Assembly: GCA_030762175.1 (NCBI GenBank)
Contig: CM060833.1
Location: 66,837,501-66,901,500 of the forward strand
Reading direction: 5' to 3'
Origin: Metallyticus violacea
Lineage: Eukaryota > Arthropoda > Insecta > Mantodea > Metallyticidae
Length of the DNA stretch: 64,000 nt
In this document: one piece after another, positions 21,646 through 34,970 of the stretch
How the letters are laid out: every line of letters begins with the position of its first letter
How positions within the stretch are numbered: the stretch's first letter is position 1
The notes under the pieces: generated by a model
The model's input: only the letters and a program-made list of their open reading frames with translations
Told to the model about the DNA's origin: nothing
Database searches by the model: none
Made by a program: the position numbers and the translations under genes

Positions 21646-23079
21646 TTCGTTAGCTATGCTCTTTTGTTTAAACCTAACCTTTTTCCAGATTCCAAGGTTA
21701 GTATTTACTCTTATATCGCAGGTCGAGATCCCAGCAATAATAATTAAACGGATTGCACAGGTTAGAATTGTCTCAACTATATCCATTACATTATTACCAT
21801 CAAGGTATTAATATAAACAGTAGGCATATTTTCAACAACTAATAAGATACAAGACTATTTGACATTGTGTGGGACAGCAAGAACAAAGTTTTTCAAAATA
21901 TGTCACAAATTTTAGGGAAGCATTTGCCATTCTAATGCAAGAAGTTTTCCAAGCACTGAGATGTAGACACATGTGGTATAAGCATAGCCTGCATTCGCTC
22001 AAGAAGTGTGGAGGAAATCGTTAGCACCGTGCAGCCTACGGCAGTGCAGTTAACTGCATTGCTGACGCATGAATAAATGATATTAAATGGCAGTTGTGAA
22101 ATCCGAGCACCAACTGGCAGACGAGTAGCCCGCAACGGTGTTTAAAATCTGTGCTGCTGACTAAACCTCCTCCTGACAAGTGCTGCTATAACTTGCAAGT
22201 CCTCCTGTTGACATTACCGCTTAAGTCCGCACATAATGAGAGTCCCTAAGCCTTCCATGCACTAACGCCAATTAGAGCTATCTAATACTTTATTTGCTTC
22301 GTATAAATTTTTCCTAAAGACCTGAGCATACTAAAGATATAGTTACCTATAAATGAAAGTTGTGTTTTTCATTATATGAGAATGACTAAAGCAAACGTAT
22401 AAGGTAGCTACAGGCTGCATTCAATCATTTGCAATCTCCAACCCCACTGAGCTGTCACGTAATTGTTACTTGTAATTAAGTGAGAAGGAAGTATTATTAT
22501 TTTGCTCTAAAATGTATTTAAAGTACAGTTGCGGCTAAACTTGTCTGTCTCTGATTTATTTGAAGCGTAGTTAGTGAGATATTGGCTCAGCAGTAAACTA
22601 AATACAAGTAAAGCAAAGAGGATGATGTAATTCATATTTAAATAAAATAGTCCTGCATACTCAAGGATTGGTATTGATGTGTGAAGTTCCCGTTTGCACA
22701 CACCCACTTTGACAACGCCGCTATGCGCAGCCATTGACGGACCATAAAGTTTTTGGAAAATCTGTGTGCACATAAGCAATTCTTCAGATATGGTAACAGA
22801 ATAAAATTGCTTTCAGCCAACTAGAGATGATATTAATAATATATCTATATAAGTAGAGGATACTCATCATGCAAAGTTTCCCACAATTTTGTTCTTGATA
22901 CTTTCTTATAGATTTTGTATTTCAAAAAACATTAAAATATCACCTTAACTATTATTTTTAAAAATTCAAGTTAGCTTTTCTCTACAAACTAATTTCATTG
23001 ATATATTTTTTACAGAACTGGATCTTACACTATATTTACTTTGTGTTAGTATTTATTTACACCTTTAATCTAAAAATTT
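21646..23079. other. No gene recognised
   Basis: AT-rich. The minus ORFs at 21,932-22,135, 22,507-22,779 and 22,638-22,820 carry no recognised domain. Confidence 0.5.
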
Positions 23080-23373
23080 AAAAGTACTGATGAGTCATCA
23101 ACAAGTTCCTCCGCACTCGATGATGTGTACCACATAGGAGAAAGTTGATACTCCTACATTTCTGACATTCTTTTCTTCCTTTGAAACCGGTTTTTAGCAG
23201 GTAATACGCCTAACTTTGCTATGGTTTGGACTTTGGAGTATGTGTTTGCCTTGGTGGTTAAGTGAACACAATAAATATACGCTCGGTGCGTAATCATGTT
23301 GCCGCACGAATTCGCTTTCCTAGTGAAATCTCGGCAATACAATGGTTGCGGAGCGACAACTCGATGACTCTTT
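23080..23373 (-). repeat. Unclassified dispersed repeat R5, copy 2
   Basis: Same length (about 294 bp) and block order as 12,013-12,306 but on the opposite strand. A 62-codon open frame (23,154-23,342) remains here; in copy 1 the equivalent frame is broken. It is rich in Lys/Arg and I do not recognise a domain. Confidence 0.7.
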
Positions 23374-23947
23374 ATATACCCGCATAATTTTAATTGCTAT
23401 AATAACAGTTGTTTTATTCATGTATTAGCGTTACAGTTTTAATGCTGAAAAAATCAGCTGTGATAAGCGTTTACCAATCAAAATTTAGGCAATATTGCTT
23501 ATGAACGATAAGAGTTGCAAAAACATTTTACAAGACTTTCATTTCAAAACTTTATTTTTAATATTATTGAAGATTTTATTTTATTTAGAAGCATGAATGG
23601 GGTTGGAAGTTAATCTCTTCTCCTTTATTCCTTTGCTAGCAAACAACTCAAATATAATTTCAACAGAATCATCTCTTAAATATTTTCTAATCCAATCTAT
23701 TTCCAGTCTAAATAACCAATTAATACTCGTAAAATAAATTTTACTTCAACAAAAAACAAAACAAAAATAATTGCATTTTGTATATTGAGGAGGAAATTGA
23801 AAATTGCGTTGATTATATTTTACCGCCCCAGGCCATCCCCGATTTTAAAATTACAAATGACACCCAAAACATATTACATTTATTTAAAAAAAATATTCAA
23901 TTTTACTTATATTTTGATTTCTGTTGTTGCCTGTCAACTTAGATTAC

Positions 23948-23986
<39 letters not shown>

Positions 23987-24268
23987 TAGAAAATATACCA
24001 TTTTAAAAACAATATATTGGCAAAACACAACACCCGCATTAATTTAATTACATTAAAAACTGTAATATTAGGGACTTTGGAGGAGTAAGATATAAAATCC
24101 AAGATATTGATAAGCAAGATATATTTGTTAGTCTGAGTGAAAACATCTTTAAAAATATATCAAATAACATTCAAAAGAGAAAAAAATGTGGACGATAAAA
24201 TGGGTAGAGAGGAACTTGAAAGGGTTAGGACAGAAGTAAATAATTATATGTCCTGAAAGATAGCGGAG

Positions 24269-24323
24269 GTGTGTGTGTGTGTGTGTTGTGTGTGTGTTGT
24301 GTGTGTGTGTGTGTGTGTGTGTT
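24269..24323. repeat. (GT)n microsatellite with interruptions
   Basis: GT repeats with two extra T insertions (GTTGTG), about 55 bp. Confidence 0.97.
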
Positions 24324-26221
24324 AAAATGTAAACACAAATATTAGTGAATAAAAACATTTTAATTGAAACCCGTTTTTACCGATTGTTCCCCTATTTTAC
24401 ATGGACTGTCTCAATGTTAAACGAGATGCTGGATACTGTTTGGCTGTCGGTTACTCCCCGCTTCCCTTTCGAGAAACTGTTCTGAATTCAAAAGTGCATT
24501 TTACCCTACTAATTTTCTCTTGTGGGTTGCATGAAAAATGTATACAATGAGAATAATCAGAGCCCGGCTGTTTCAGGGGGAAAATCTATGATATGATTGT
24601 TGAAGTATTCATCTATTGCCTTTACAACTGTTTAATACTCACACGCCGAAATGTACGAAATGGACATTAAAATTAAGGTTTCATTTACACCATGTGATTG
24701 TATTGTATGAATGAAATGAATTAAAGCATCAATCTAATAGACTCTTGGATACCTTGGTTTTGGAATTATTTTATAAAACAAGTGTATGAACATAGGGGAA
24801 TTTTCCTTATAATACTAAAGTAAATGAATATAATTAATTATTGTATTAACATTCATTGCTTCCCAAAATATATTTGCAAAATGCATATAGCATATTATAG
24901 CAATAAAGATACACCTACTAATCCTACACTCTTGGACGGCTGCACAGAAGTATAGCAGTGGTTCCATTGTTATTATTTTGTCTACTGAGCTAATGTCCAG
25001 CCATTATTTAATATAAATGCTTCTAAAAACATAATGCTGCTCAAAAATATTCATACAGTATCTCAAGTCCAGATTATGTTGCTTTTGTGATTGTATTTGG
25101 GTGGGTAAAAACTTCGTCATCAATTGGGCCATTCCTCAATCGCAAACAAAACAAAAAACACATTTTATCTACTGCTTAACTCTTTTATTTTATTCTCGTA
25201 TTGCTTCACATCTAAAGTGATTAACTACCAATTAACTACGTTAAAATTTTGCTTTCGTATATATAGATTCGAGCTAATGGCTATTAATTTTATTCTTCTG
25301 TTTTTTTTTTTTTTTTTTTTTTTTTGTTACTCTACCAATTGAACTGTCAGAACATGTAAAGGATTAGACCGATAATCTAGGCCTTTGCTTTAATATTATT
25401 TTATGTTGAAATCTCCTCAACAGGTGGCGCTTTATGCACCGGCTAATTCTGTATTGTCTACTTTTGAACAGTTGTCAGTTGGTGTGATGTGTCTAGTGAA
25501 GGAGCAAGACGCGAGCGACATTTCTGGATTACAGCTTGAGGTGATACTTCAAAATCCGAATGAACTAGTACTAAACAATAATAAGGAGTGTGTTAATTAT
25601 ATCCATGCCACGCATATATATCTGCATCCAAGTGCACACATTGGAAATTTTGGAGTATGAACAAGGACTGTAAACAAGGTAAGTCACTTAGTGATAGTTT
25701 GTAACAACTGACCAGAGCCCGTTTTACTTTAAGACCTTTAAATTATTTCTTATAAAAGAATGTATTGAATATGGTTACTTTGCATATTTTCATTCCTTAA
25801 TGAAGCATGGACTTTTTAGGGAGTAATTCTTTTTTATATATATGGTTTTCCGTTGACAAAATAAAACAATGAGAATAATCTGAGGAAGGAAAAGAAGAGA
25901 ATCGTATTTACTTATTTTCAAAAGATTATATGTACTAACTCTTCCGAGTATATTACCCTAATGTGGTATATAATGTGAAAAGGCTTTAATCCAATTTCGG
26001 TGTACTCAATACTAGACTCAGAAATTATGTACATTACAGCACCTTTATAAGGATGTGTGCTATTCAGCAGTTTAGGTACACAATGGCCAACAGAATTAAA
26101 TTGTTAGGTAATGAATATAAATTTATATTATTCAAAAATTCTCTAAAAATTCTCGATGATTCATACCTTATACACAATGAATAAATATTTCGAACTTAAT
26201 TCATCTTAATTATTTATATGT

Positions 26222-26225
<4 letters not shown>

Positions 26226-26259
<34 letters not shown>
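26226..26259. repeat. (AT)n microsatellite
   Basis: A pure AT tract of about 34 bp. Confidence 0.97.
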
Positions 26260-26262
<3 letters not shown>

Positions 26263-28748
26263 ACATGTCCTGTATCATAGAGCTGTTACTTAACTCAGGG
26301 CCTATAGAACCAGACATACATACAAGCCTAGCGTTTGAAAATATAGCAAACTTTTCAACTCAACATCACAAAACATTTGGTTACTAGGCTTACATACTCA
26401 TAATAATTAATGAATTAAAGCATCTATGATGTCACTCACGTGCACATCTTGAACAACGTAAGCTTGGTAATTAACAACTTCAGATTAAAATTACTCTTAT
26501 GCCTTTCGTAGAACAATTACATTCCTATGCCCAACAACTCTAACTCCACATTGAGTTGTTTATTCATCCTAAATCTTACGATGTATAGCAAAAGGTTCCG
26601 ATTTAAGTCAATAATATTTAACTATAAAGTTATTATTTAAGCATTCATTCCAAATGCTTTAACACCTTAGATGTTAAGCGCTCATAGCATGGCGAAACAG
26701 TTAACTTCCAGGCTAACAGCTAAATCTATAAAAGCAGGTTCAATGAGTGCAAACCGCTTCGTAGTAAACAATTCATCGGTGCGTAAGGAAAGAGAAATGT
26801 AATGTAATGTAATGTAATGTGTGTGGCTGGCTACTCCGGTTGCGTTAGTCAGCTGTTTACAGTAAAATTGCATCTCGGGTATACAAGGTCAACATCTCGC
26901 GTGTGGTTTTGACCGTAGCATTTGCTGAGTGAAAGCTGTGTCATTGTAGATGGACAAAAATATTGACAAATGTAGAAAAGCAACTTGGGGTGACGCGGAG
27001 GTGAACTGTTAAATATGTAAGTCATGTATTTGTTAAAAGTATATATAAGAAATGCACTATGCCGAAATAGACAAATAAGTAGTAAGCTAACCAAATCATC
27101 GATCCCAAAAGTGCAAAATACAACGCAATAAGTAAGATATTTTACAGATGTTTAACATTATAGTATTTGTAGTTTGTCGGTTGGCGGCGAGTTCCTATAG
27201 AATGCGTGTTTAGGTTTAAGGTGCGAGTTGTTCTTTGGAAGCATAAAGTAACGATCCATGTGTACGGTGATAGAGATGACAATGTTGTTAAGGTGAATGG
27301 AGCAATATTTTGTTATGGTTGCTTTCTGCGGAATATGAGGACATTTACTTAAATTCTATACCTTTAGGACGAGTTTGAAAAGAGGTTAAGCATAGGTTAA
27401 TGTTTCTATATATGTGTCGTAGTTTTGTCCCGAAGATTGTGGTTTTATTTCCATTACAAAATATATAAATTGTTGATTTAAAAAATTACTTTTCGCAAAT
27501 TCTGTGGTGTAGTCTCTCTAAGTAATTATCCAATTCACAATGCACGAAATGCTTAGTATGTTCCTGTATTAATTTACCTATTTCAGAAAGAAAAGCTGCA
27601 ATAAAGTATGAAATGATTACGTATATGGTGAAAATGCTATCCATCGGTTTTTTAGCTGATTTAAAACTAAAAACTAGCAGTACACAGTAGCACTGTGAAA
27701 CCTTCATCGACTATACATTGTAGGTTACATTTAATGTACGCCAGGTTGAGACAAATTGAGACTTTAGGGCCGTCATCCAAATATCAACAGTAATGATACT
27801 GGTAAAGAGTTGTCTGCGCTTACATGTTATTTTGACATTGCTGCCTTGAAGAGTATTTTGCAAGATCCTACGGGATTTGTTTACTAATTTTAGCAGTATT
27901 TTTCTGCACATTATTTGTATCATTCAAGCACAGATATCATAATTACGAAGAAATTTATAAATTTAATTTTACCTGTGGAAAACACAGACATTATGTGCAG
28001 AAATTAATTTTCAAAAGTAAATAAAATATTACGAGAGGAAATTTTCTAAAAAGGATTTCTTTATATTATAATTAATTAAAATACCGGTCTATGTTACATC
28101 CTTATAGGTACCAGTGTATTATGCTAAATTCAATTTTTTGAATGGAATATACATGTGTAAATAACTTAGGTTTCTAAAGAATGAAAAACAGTTAATCGGG
28201 ACCAATCGCACCCCCCCTCCAAATCAATGTAATAATATGCTGTGACAGCTTTAAACATTTCACACATGCTTTCCTGACATCCACTTAATGGTTTTAATTT
28301 CAAAATGAGACATAATGCAGTTGTTCGTAATTATTTTAGAAATATTAAGAATGCAGGATTTAAAATCATGTTAATGACGAACTTTAAGCCATTAAATTTA
28401 ACAAAAATAACTAAATTCATAATTGAACGGGTTTTTAAATAAAGCGACTTTACATGGGTTTAAGAGGCGTATGACTTTCCTCGTACAGGGTGAATACTAA
28501 GAATAGAACAAAAACTTTTAATACCATTTTACTCCTTGAAACAGCTTTTCAGGAAAGGTTCATAATATAATACCTTTCAAACACATTTTAACCTAATATA
28601 TTTGTATTTTAGGGTGATATTTATAGAAAATAGCAAGACAGCTTTGTGCAAGTTAGAACTTATGTTACATAAGTTTCACAATGTTATATATTTTGCAAGA
28701 TGATATTGTGTATGCGTATGTTTTAACAGCTATATTCAACAACTATTT

Positions 28749-29017
28749 TGCTATGTAACATAAATACTTGCCTTCTAACCCCAAGTACGCGAGTTCGATC
28801 TCGGCCAGGACCGATGGACTTTTTCGGGCGTAAAAATCCTAAGTATGGCTTCCTTTGGAAGGGAAGTGAAGCCATGGATCCTGTATCGTAGATTTACTAA
28901 ACGTAAAAGAATCTCGAACCTGAAAAAGGTCTTTCAGCAAAATTTATCGGCCATTTTATGCTTGAATTTAATGGGACACCAATGATCTGAGTTGTTAAAA
29001 AAAGTCCGTAAATAAAC

Positions 29018-29048
<31 letters not shown>
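28749..29048 (+). mobile_element. SINE1 with (AAAT)n tail
   Basis: Matches SINE1 from ATACTTGCCTTCTAACCCCAA and box B (GAGTTCGATCTCGG) through the hairpin, body and 3' region. It ends in AATAAACTAAATAAATAAAT, with AAAT repeats expanded to 29,048. Box A is replaced by unrelated AT-rich sequence. In the 3' stem only the GGAC/GTCC core is retained. Confidence 0.85.
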
Positions 29049-29954
29049 AGTCTTTGTCTGGAGACCGAAGAATGCTATAGAACATACTACCATTGCCGGA
29101 TATGTTTTACCTATAATTTTGTTCTTTTCTTCCACATCTCGCGAAAACACAGATTTAGCAAAACAGATGTTGCGTTTTATTTTTAAACAAACGCTTCAAG
29201 GCTATAATAAAACTAACGCCATCTGTTGTCAGTTTGGTAAAAAGAATGTCAGTGTTGAGTGGTTAATACGTAGGTAAAATATGCAAATACAGAAGTATTG
29301 CAAAAGCAACTGTTAACTACTGGTGAACAGAGAATAGTGTGGAATGTTTTCAATAGTCGATGCAAGAAAATCCAGTTATTGTGAATGACAAATTATCTGT
29401 GGAATATACTGGTGTATCGGTGTGAAACGTTGTATGCATTGTAAACAATTCTTTCTTCTCATACTATATCAAATTGTCAATATTTATGTACTTTTTAATA
29501 TTCCCTTGTGTTTCGAACACGGATATTCGAAATCTACAATGTGAAAGGCACAGCGCAATCAATCTTCTTTCGTTCCCACAGCTGATGACAAAATAGTGAT
29601 GCAAACGTTTTGTTTACTATTGCATTCGAACTTTTAGACATGCTTCAGGAAACATCTGGTAGAGCCGTCACAGCGCGCAGTAATGCAACGAAAACAAACA
29701 AAAACTGCCTTTGTTTGCAGTCAACTCCCTTCCACCACCACCCCCCATACGGTACGAATTGCGCAACACACTCTGAAAGTGTGAAATGAATTGACTGATA
29801 GAAATACATTCAGAGGAAACCGTAGCGGTTAACTGTCATTACACAAACAGCACACTGCAATGACATGCAATGGCGGCTCCACAAAATGTGACATTGCGGT
29901 TTATAAATCATTGTACCCATTTATATTTATTATTGAAAACATTGTTTTACCTTG
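29049..29954. other. No gene recognised
   Basis: Mixed composition with a GC-richer patch near 29,670-29,760 (CCACCACCACCCCCC). No ORF or shared repeat recognised. Confidence 0.5.
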
Positions 29955-31540
29955 CGTTCGCTGTATTATTTAAATGGAAGGGTAACCCACGGGCGCCAGA
30001 TAACTTCCGGGGTATATCAGCAATGCCTGTGTTCGGTAAAATATACTACTGCCTGCAAGATCCTGCATGGTCGATTAAAACGATCGATGGGTAAAAGATC
30101 AAAATAAAAAATATATGTATCAAACAGTTTTCAGGGAAAGGTTTACTACTGTGAATAATATATTTATTTTAAATACGCTAATAAATATGTACTTAATAAA
30201 GCGGGGTAAATTATATAGCGTACTTATTGATTTTAAAATAGAATTCAACAATATTCAGGGAAATCCTCTATGGATAAAACTGTCACATAGCACATAGGTA
30301 ACTCTAACAAAATGATAAATGTTCTGCTGAGCGACATACAACGATCAGTGTTGTAATAGACCAAAACACTATATCGGAATACAGATCAAACAGTAGAGTT
30401 TGTCAGGAATGCATTCTATCTCCCTTATTGTTCTATCTACCCGTATTTATAGATGATATTTCGAATGCCCCATTAGCGAAGGAAATGAATGCCCCTAAAG
30501 TGTACGGTATATACATTTTTGTACCTTTATGCTGGAGGTCTAATTCTTTTATTCTAACAAGAGATGGTTTGTAGAAAGGCATTTACACCCTAGAAGATTA
30601 TTGCCTGAAATGGTGTATGGGGGTAAATGTTAACAAAAGCAAAGCAGTTACATTTAAAATGCCTACGAATATGGTGGAGATAAAAATGATAATACAGTGC
30701 AAAATAAAGTTGTGTTATTTTGAGAGTAATGTTTAATATAGGTGGGAAATGGATTAAACACATCCGTTCTTAATTATATAACACAAAGTCAACTAAACGA
30801 GTTTCTACGGGTTCCAGATATACCAGTAGATACACTAAAGAGGATGTACAATGCAATGATTAAGTCTGTTCCGTTATATGGAAGTGAAATATGGGGTTAG
30901 GGAGAGCTGAACATGTAAATAAAATTCAAATGGAAATTTGCAGAACGGATCTCGGGCTTTCCAAAGAACGTCAAACTGTGGGGTTATGAGGGATGTGGGT
31001 TGTTAAGAAGATATGTTTAATAGTTAAACAAGGGCGGTGAAATATTGGCTTAAACTAATACAGGAGACCTATCCACACTTTGCACTAAATGCTATAGACA
31101 CCGGATGCCAAATGGGCTGCAGAGGTGGACAGAGGACTCGGGGGAATTGGTTCAATATGGAAACAAGACAATGAAAGGAAGAAGGTTAGAACAAGGATAG
31201 AGGATATTAGCAGGCAGGAAACCAAAGCAGAAATTAAACATGAAAATTTCCTTGAGCCTATCGAATGAAATTAAATTAACCTGGGGTAAAGAGGTATGTA
31301 TGCTCGTTTTGGGAAAAGCAGAGATCAAGGAATTGCCTGGATTAGACTGGGAAATTGAAAGGCTAAAAATATAACGAATAGTTCTGGTAGGAGAATCAGG
31401 CCATTTTGTGGAGGGATTGAGGTATAATATTCTGGCCGAATGGAAACGCCCGAGTAAAACGCCGTTTCCAGAAGGAGAGAGAGAAAGACAAGTAGAGGTC
31501 GATAAGCAGACAACATTATTTGGTTGAATATGGGCATTTT
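29955..31540 (+). pseudogene. LINE ORF2 fossil: RT and C-terminal domain
   Basis: The region encodes, over several frames, a non-LTR reverse transcriptase from about the second RT block to near the ORF end. NPRAPDNFRGISAMPVFGKIY lies at ~29,980. A FRERFTTVNNIFILNTLINMYL-like stretch follows at ~30,125, with IDFKIEFNNIQ (the first catalytic Asp of the FDNV-type motif) at ~30,225. CILSPLLF lies at ~30,413, with the F/YADD block region at ~30,500-30,560 degraded. Downstream are YCLKWCMGVNVNKSKAVTF at ~30,600, PLYGSEIWG at ~30,870, LPNGLQRWTEDSGELVQY-like at ~31,100 and a CxxC-like RPFCGG segment at ~31,400. It is 5'-truncated and full of stops. An (AT)n tract follows at 31,619. Confidence 0.85.
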
Positions 31541-31617
31541 CCAAGTCAAAGTGAACGAAGCAATTTATCTTCTGGTTAGAACGCAGTAAGTAATTGTAAA
31601 AAATACGTAAGTTATTT

Positions 31618-31618
<1 letters not shown>

Positions 31619-31658
<40 letters not shown>
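31619..31658. repeat. (AT)n microsatellite
   Basis: A pure AT tract downstream of the LINE fossil; it creates spurious Tyr/Ile-repeat ORFs. Confidence 0.97.
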
Positions 31659-31661
<3 letters not shown>

Positions 31662-31815
31662 TCTTCCCATTTTAATTTTTATTTATTATTATTACTCGAT
31701 ATTTTTAGTGTTTTTCTTCATTCTAATTGTGTATCATACTTAAACATGTACGGCAAATGACTCATGCATAAATTATATTCGTAATATGATCTGAATTTTA
31801 TAAACAAAAGGTACA

Positions 31816-31856
31816 TCTACTACTACTACCACCACTATTATTACTACTTCTATTAT

Positions 31857-31921
<65 letters not shown>

Positions 31922-31946
31922 TTAATACTACTACTTCTACTATTAA

Positions 31947-31988
<42 letters not shown>

Positions 31989-32088
31989 CACTACTATTAC
32001 TTCTACTACTATTATTACTACTGCTACTACTTCTATTACTACTACTACTATTACTACTACTATACTTTTACTACTACTACTATACTTT

Positions 32089-32159
<71 letters not shown>

Positions 32160-32160
32160 A
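31816..32160. repeat. Long (ACT)n array, imperfect
   Basis: About 345 bp of ACT units with ATT, TTC and CAC variants, plus higher-order units containing TATACTTTT. It continues beyond the SINE1 at 32,161-32,454. A 72-codon poly-Val ORF on the minus strand is an artefact of this array. Confidence 0.97.
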
Positions 32161-32453
32161 TCGGTCCTGATGGTGTAGTGGTTACCATACTTGCCTCCTA
32201 CACCCAAGAACGCGGGTTCAAACCCGGCCAGGACCGATGGATTTTTTCGGGCGTAAAAATCCTAAGCATGACTTCCTTCAGAAGGGAAGTAAAGCCGTGG
32301 GTCTCGTGTCGTACATTTACGGCAGGAAAAAAACTTCAAGCCTGAAAGAGAGGCCTCTGAGCAAAATTTGTTGGCCGTTTCACGCCCTGAATTGAATGGG
32401 ACGCTGATGACCTGAGATGTTAAAGAGCGTCGATAAATAAACCAATCAAAAAA

Positions 32454-32454
<1 letters not shown>
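32161..32454 (+). mobile_element. SINE1, best-preserved full-length copy, inside the (ACT)n array
   Basis: The head has box A (TGGTGTAGTGGTTACC) and box B (GGGTTCAAACCC) in tRNA spacing. It closes with CCAGGACCGA, which can pair with the 5' TCGGTCCTG, as an acceptor stem would. Then come the body hairpin, the 3' stem-loop (GGACGCT at 32,399-32,405, AGCGTC at 32,426-32,431) and a short A-rich tail. Both flanks are ACT repeats, so the copy landed in a pre-existing array and the target duplication is hidden within it. This copy still carries plausible pol III promoter boxes. Confidence 0.93.

Positions 32455-32503
<49 letters not shown>
32455..32503. repeat. (CTA)n array, continuation beyond the SINE1
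   Basis: The same ACT-class simple repeat as 31,816-32,160, resuming right after the SINE1 tail. Confidence 0.95.
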
Positions 32504-33997
32504 AACAACACACTTTTTTAACAAAATAATAATACTTAAAGACCATCTCCGTTGCAATTACTAATCCATATGTCCTAAGTTTGAATCCATCATATCAAAC
32601 TGCTTAGGTAAAGCTTTTTAGGGGTTTTCCTTAATCTGAGATGGCAAATGCCAGAGTTCTAAGGCTCCAAGGACTTGAGATCAACCAATGTAGTCAAAGC
32701 TACATTAAATAAAAGCATTACAAAAAACTACAAGATAAAATACTTTAATATTGTTTGCTGTTCTTTTTAGCAATTTCCTCATATTGGTACAATTTACGGC
32801 CACACTGTAAGAAAAAGTTTATACTTATAGGCCGCCAGGGAGTCAATTAAACTCCATTTTCTAAGAACACTCTTATTTCTTCTGGAAGTATGAAACATCT
32901 GTGTAACATAGCATCCTTGCTAAGACATTTACCTTATAATGCACTAAGTCATGATAGTGAATGACAATGGGATATTCTTGATATTTTTAATGTAGAAATT
33001 TCAATATCCACAGTTCTAATAACTATTTTACATCATATTGCCAAGAACTAGCTAATATCTTAGCACATAGTGCCTCTCGATAAATAATAAATATTGAACA
33101 GAGACAGAATGGTCTGTGAGGGCCCATTTTCTACCAGAGGTTGCATTAATCTTCCTATGAAGTCGCTACTCGTTCTACCATAGAAGGAGCCTTATATGTT
33201 GTTATAGTGACTGATTTCTTTCATAGCAACTGAAAGTTAATAACTATTTTTACTAGTGTCTTAGAAATTACTTCTGTTGCTTCATCTTTGAGTGAATCCA
33301 TATCTAATAAATGTTCTAAAATACAAAAGCTAGATTTGATTCCCCAAGTAAATGCCGACAACGGCGTCTGTGTCCTCTTCCAATGTTAAAATTATTCTTT
33401 CCTAAGTTTTTGTGCCCCATCTAGAATTCACGTATTTACAGTCTTATGTGAGGCACTTAGGAAACAAGACTATTACAACAGGACGGACATACTTACTTCT
33501 TCTACTGCTACTAATTAACGTTTTTTGTTTGTTTGTTTTTTGTTTTGTTTTTGTTTTGCGAATTTTGCACTTCAAAAAAAGAATTAAATGAAATAACAAT
33601 GAGTTTTTCAACTCTATAACTTGCAAGGGCTAGATGCAAGAATAGTTTTATCTTGGTGCTGTGACATTTTCTCCTTATATTTCTTCCAAAACTTTCTCCC
33701 TCGTTGTTTCATACAGTCTGTCTTCGCTATGTTTATTCGTATTATTTTATTTCGCAACAAAAAATACTTTTCTCCCACTCTCTATCAGACGGATGTTTCA
33801 CTCATTGCAAGCCGCCAGAGACTGTATCAGATGCAAGTGAACTGATAAGTAGAAAAGGTCAGGCCCTAAAAACCTGATGAATATTTATACGTCTACAAAT
33901 ATAGTGATTCAATTCGAGTTTTTTTTAAATAATCTACATTTAGTTCACTTAGGTTTAGTCCATTGATTTTGAAATACTTGTCCCAATGCCAAATACT

Positions 33998-34046
<49 letters not shown>

Positions 34047-34834
34047 ATTCACAACTAAGCAGTGACGGATGTTTTATATTGCCATTCTTCGCCTGTTATC
34101 TCTCAGCATAGCATTGTAGCGCAAACAACTTAGTTCTAATAGCAAGAACTAACAGGGACATGAACGAAATCTGCGAGTAATTTTAAAAAAAAAGTTTGGT
34201 TTCGAAGAATTTTCTCCTTCGAGCATATTTCAAATATTAGTCAGTTGATCATAGCTAGAGGTTTTTGGAAAGAAGTTAGTGACTTTCTCCTTCACTTTGT
34301 CTTCTACAATTCCCAGTGCTTACTTTAAACTGGAGATTGTTCTATCGAAATCTAATGAAGACTATTTTAATGCATGCCAGCTGCTTCCACCGACTTGGTA
34401 ATTTTAAAATCAAAAAGAAATAAAATTGACATATATCAACACAGGTCCCCTTCTAATGTATTGTTTGACACAGTTTTTTGAACTTTGCCTGCAGTCTTTT
34501 CTTTCACTCTGGGTATGGATTAATGGCATATTGAGCACTACTAAGAAAAAAATAGCGTATGTTAACATTTCACATCATACTCAAACCTACCTGCGGAACA
34601 ACTTTTCAAACGAACACAATAAAAATCCTTGTAAGTTGAGAGACCGGGGAATCACCAATTGTGGATGTGCAAAGGACGTGGAGAGGGTAGGGAAGGCTTG
34701 GAATGATAGGAAAATACAACATATTCATATGGAACTTTCCGAAAGCAAATGTGCTTATTTTACTTACAAAACTGAATGCATAACATGACGATTCCTGCCG
34801 GTAAGTCGCCAAGGTTAACTGTTAACAACATTCC
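32504..34834. other. No gene recognised
   Basis: AT-rich. A possible very old SINE2 relic at ~32,570-32,690 (GTTTGAATCC box-B-like; GGCAAATGCCAGAG body-like). (ATT)n at 34,000-34,045. The 120-codon ORF at 34,426-34,788 (+) has no recognised domain. Confidence 0.45.
34000..34045. repeat. (ATT)n microsatellite
   Basis: A pure ATT tract of about 46 bp; no flanking direct repeat was noticed. Confidence 0.97.
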
Positions 34835-34970
34835 TAAAGCCTTCAACTTAGGACTGGAACGTTTCCTTCCTTCAAAATTCATTTCCCAATATTTCATCTC
34901 GTGTATCTCGGTGTTCACTGCCTGTGGTGCCCCAGTAGTAAAAACGGGCGTTAAACACCGTTAAAATCCC
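34835..34970 (+). mobile_element. SINE2 3' fragment
   Basis: Matches the SINE2 3' half: CAACTTAGGACTGGAACG, TTCCTTCCTT, GTGTTCACTGCCTGTGGTGCC, AGTAGTAAAAACGGGCGTTA and AACACCGTTAAAA. The tRNA-like head is missing, which fits a 5'-truncated insertion. Confidence 0.8.

Larger units (their letters stand above)
23374..28748. other. No gene recognised; microsatellites only
   Basis: Long AT-rich stretch with chance-length ORFs. Simple repeats are (ATT)n 23,948-23,990, (GT)n with TTG breaks 24,269-24,323, poly(T) 25,301-25,325, (AT)n 26,226-26,259 and (TAATG)n 26,797-26,820. The ORF at 25,403-25,660 (+, 85 codons) is in less AT-rich sequence, but I recognise no domain. Confidence 0.5.

Noticed and set aside
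31773..31991. Poly-valine ORF, minus strand
   Set aside because: Translation of the (ACT)n array.
32161..32240. Possible tRNA gene
   Set aside because: Box A, box B and an acceptor-like closure are present, but the segment is the head of a SINE1 with body and tail and recurs many times in the window. The same applies to the SINE2 head at 48,243.
31816..32503. Possible CRISPR-like or satellite array
   Set aside because: It is a trinucleotide microsatellite interrupted by a SINE; there are no regular repeat-spacer units, and the window is eukaryotic.
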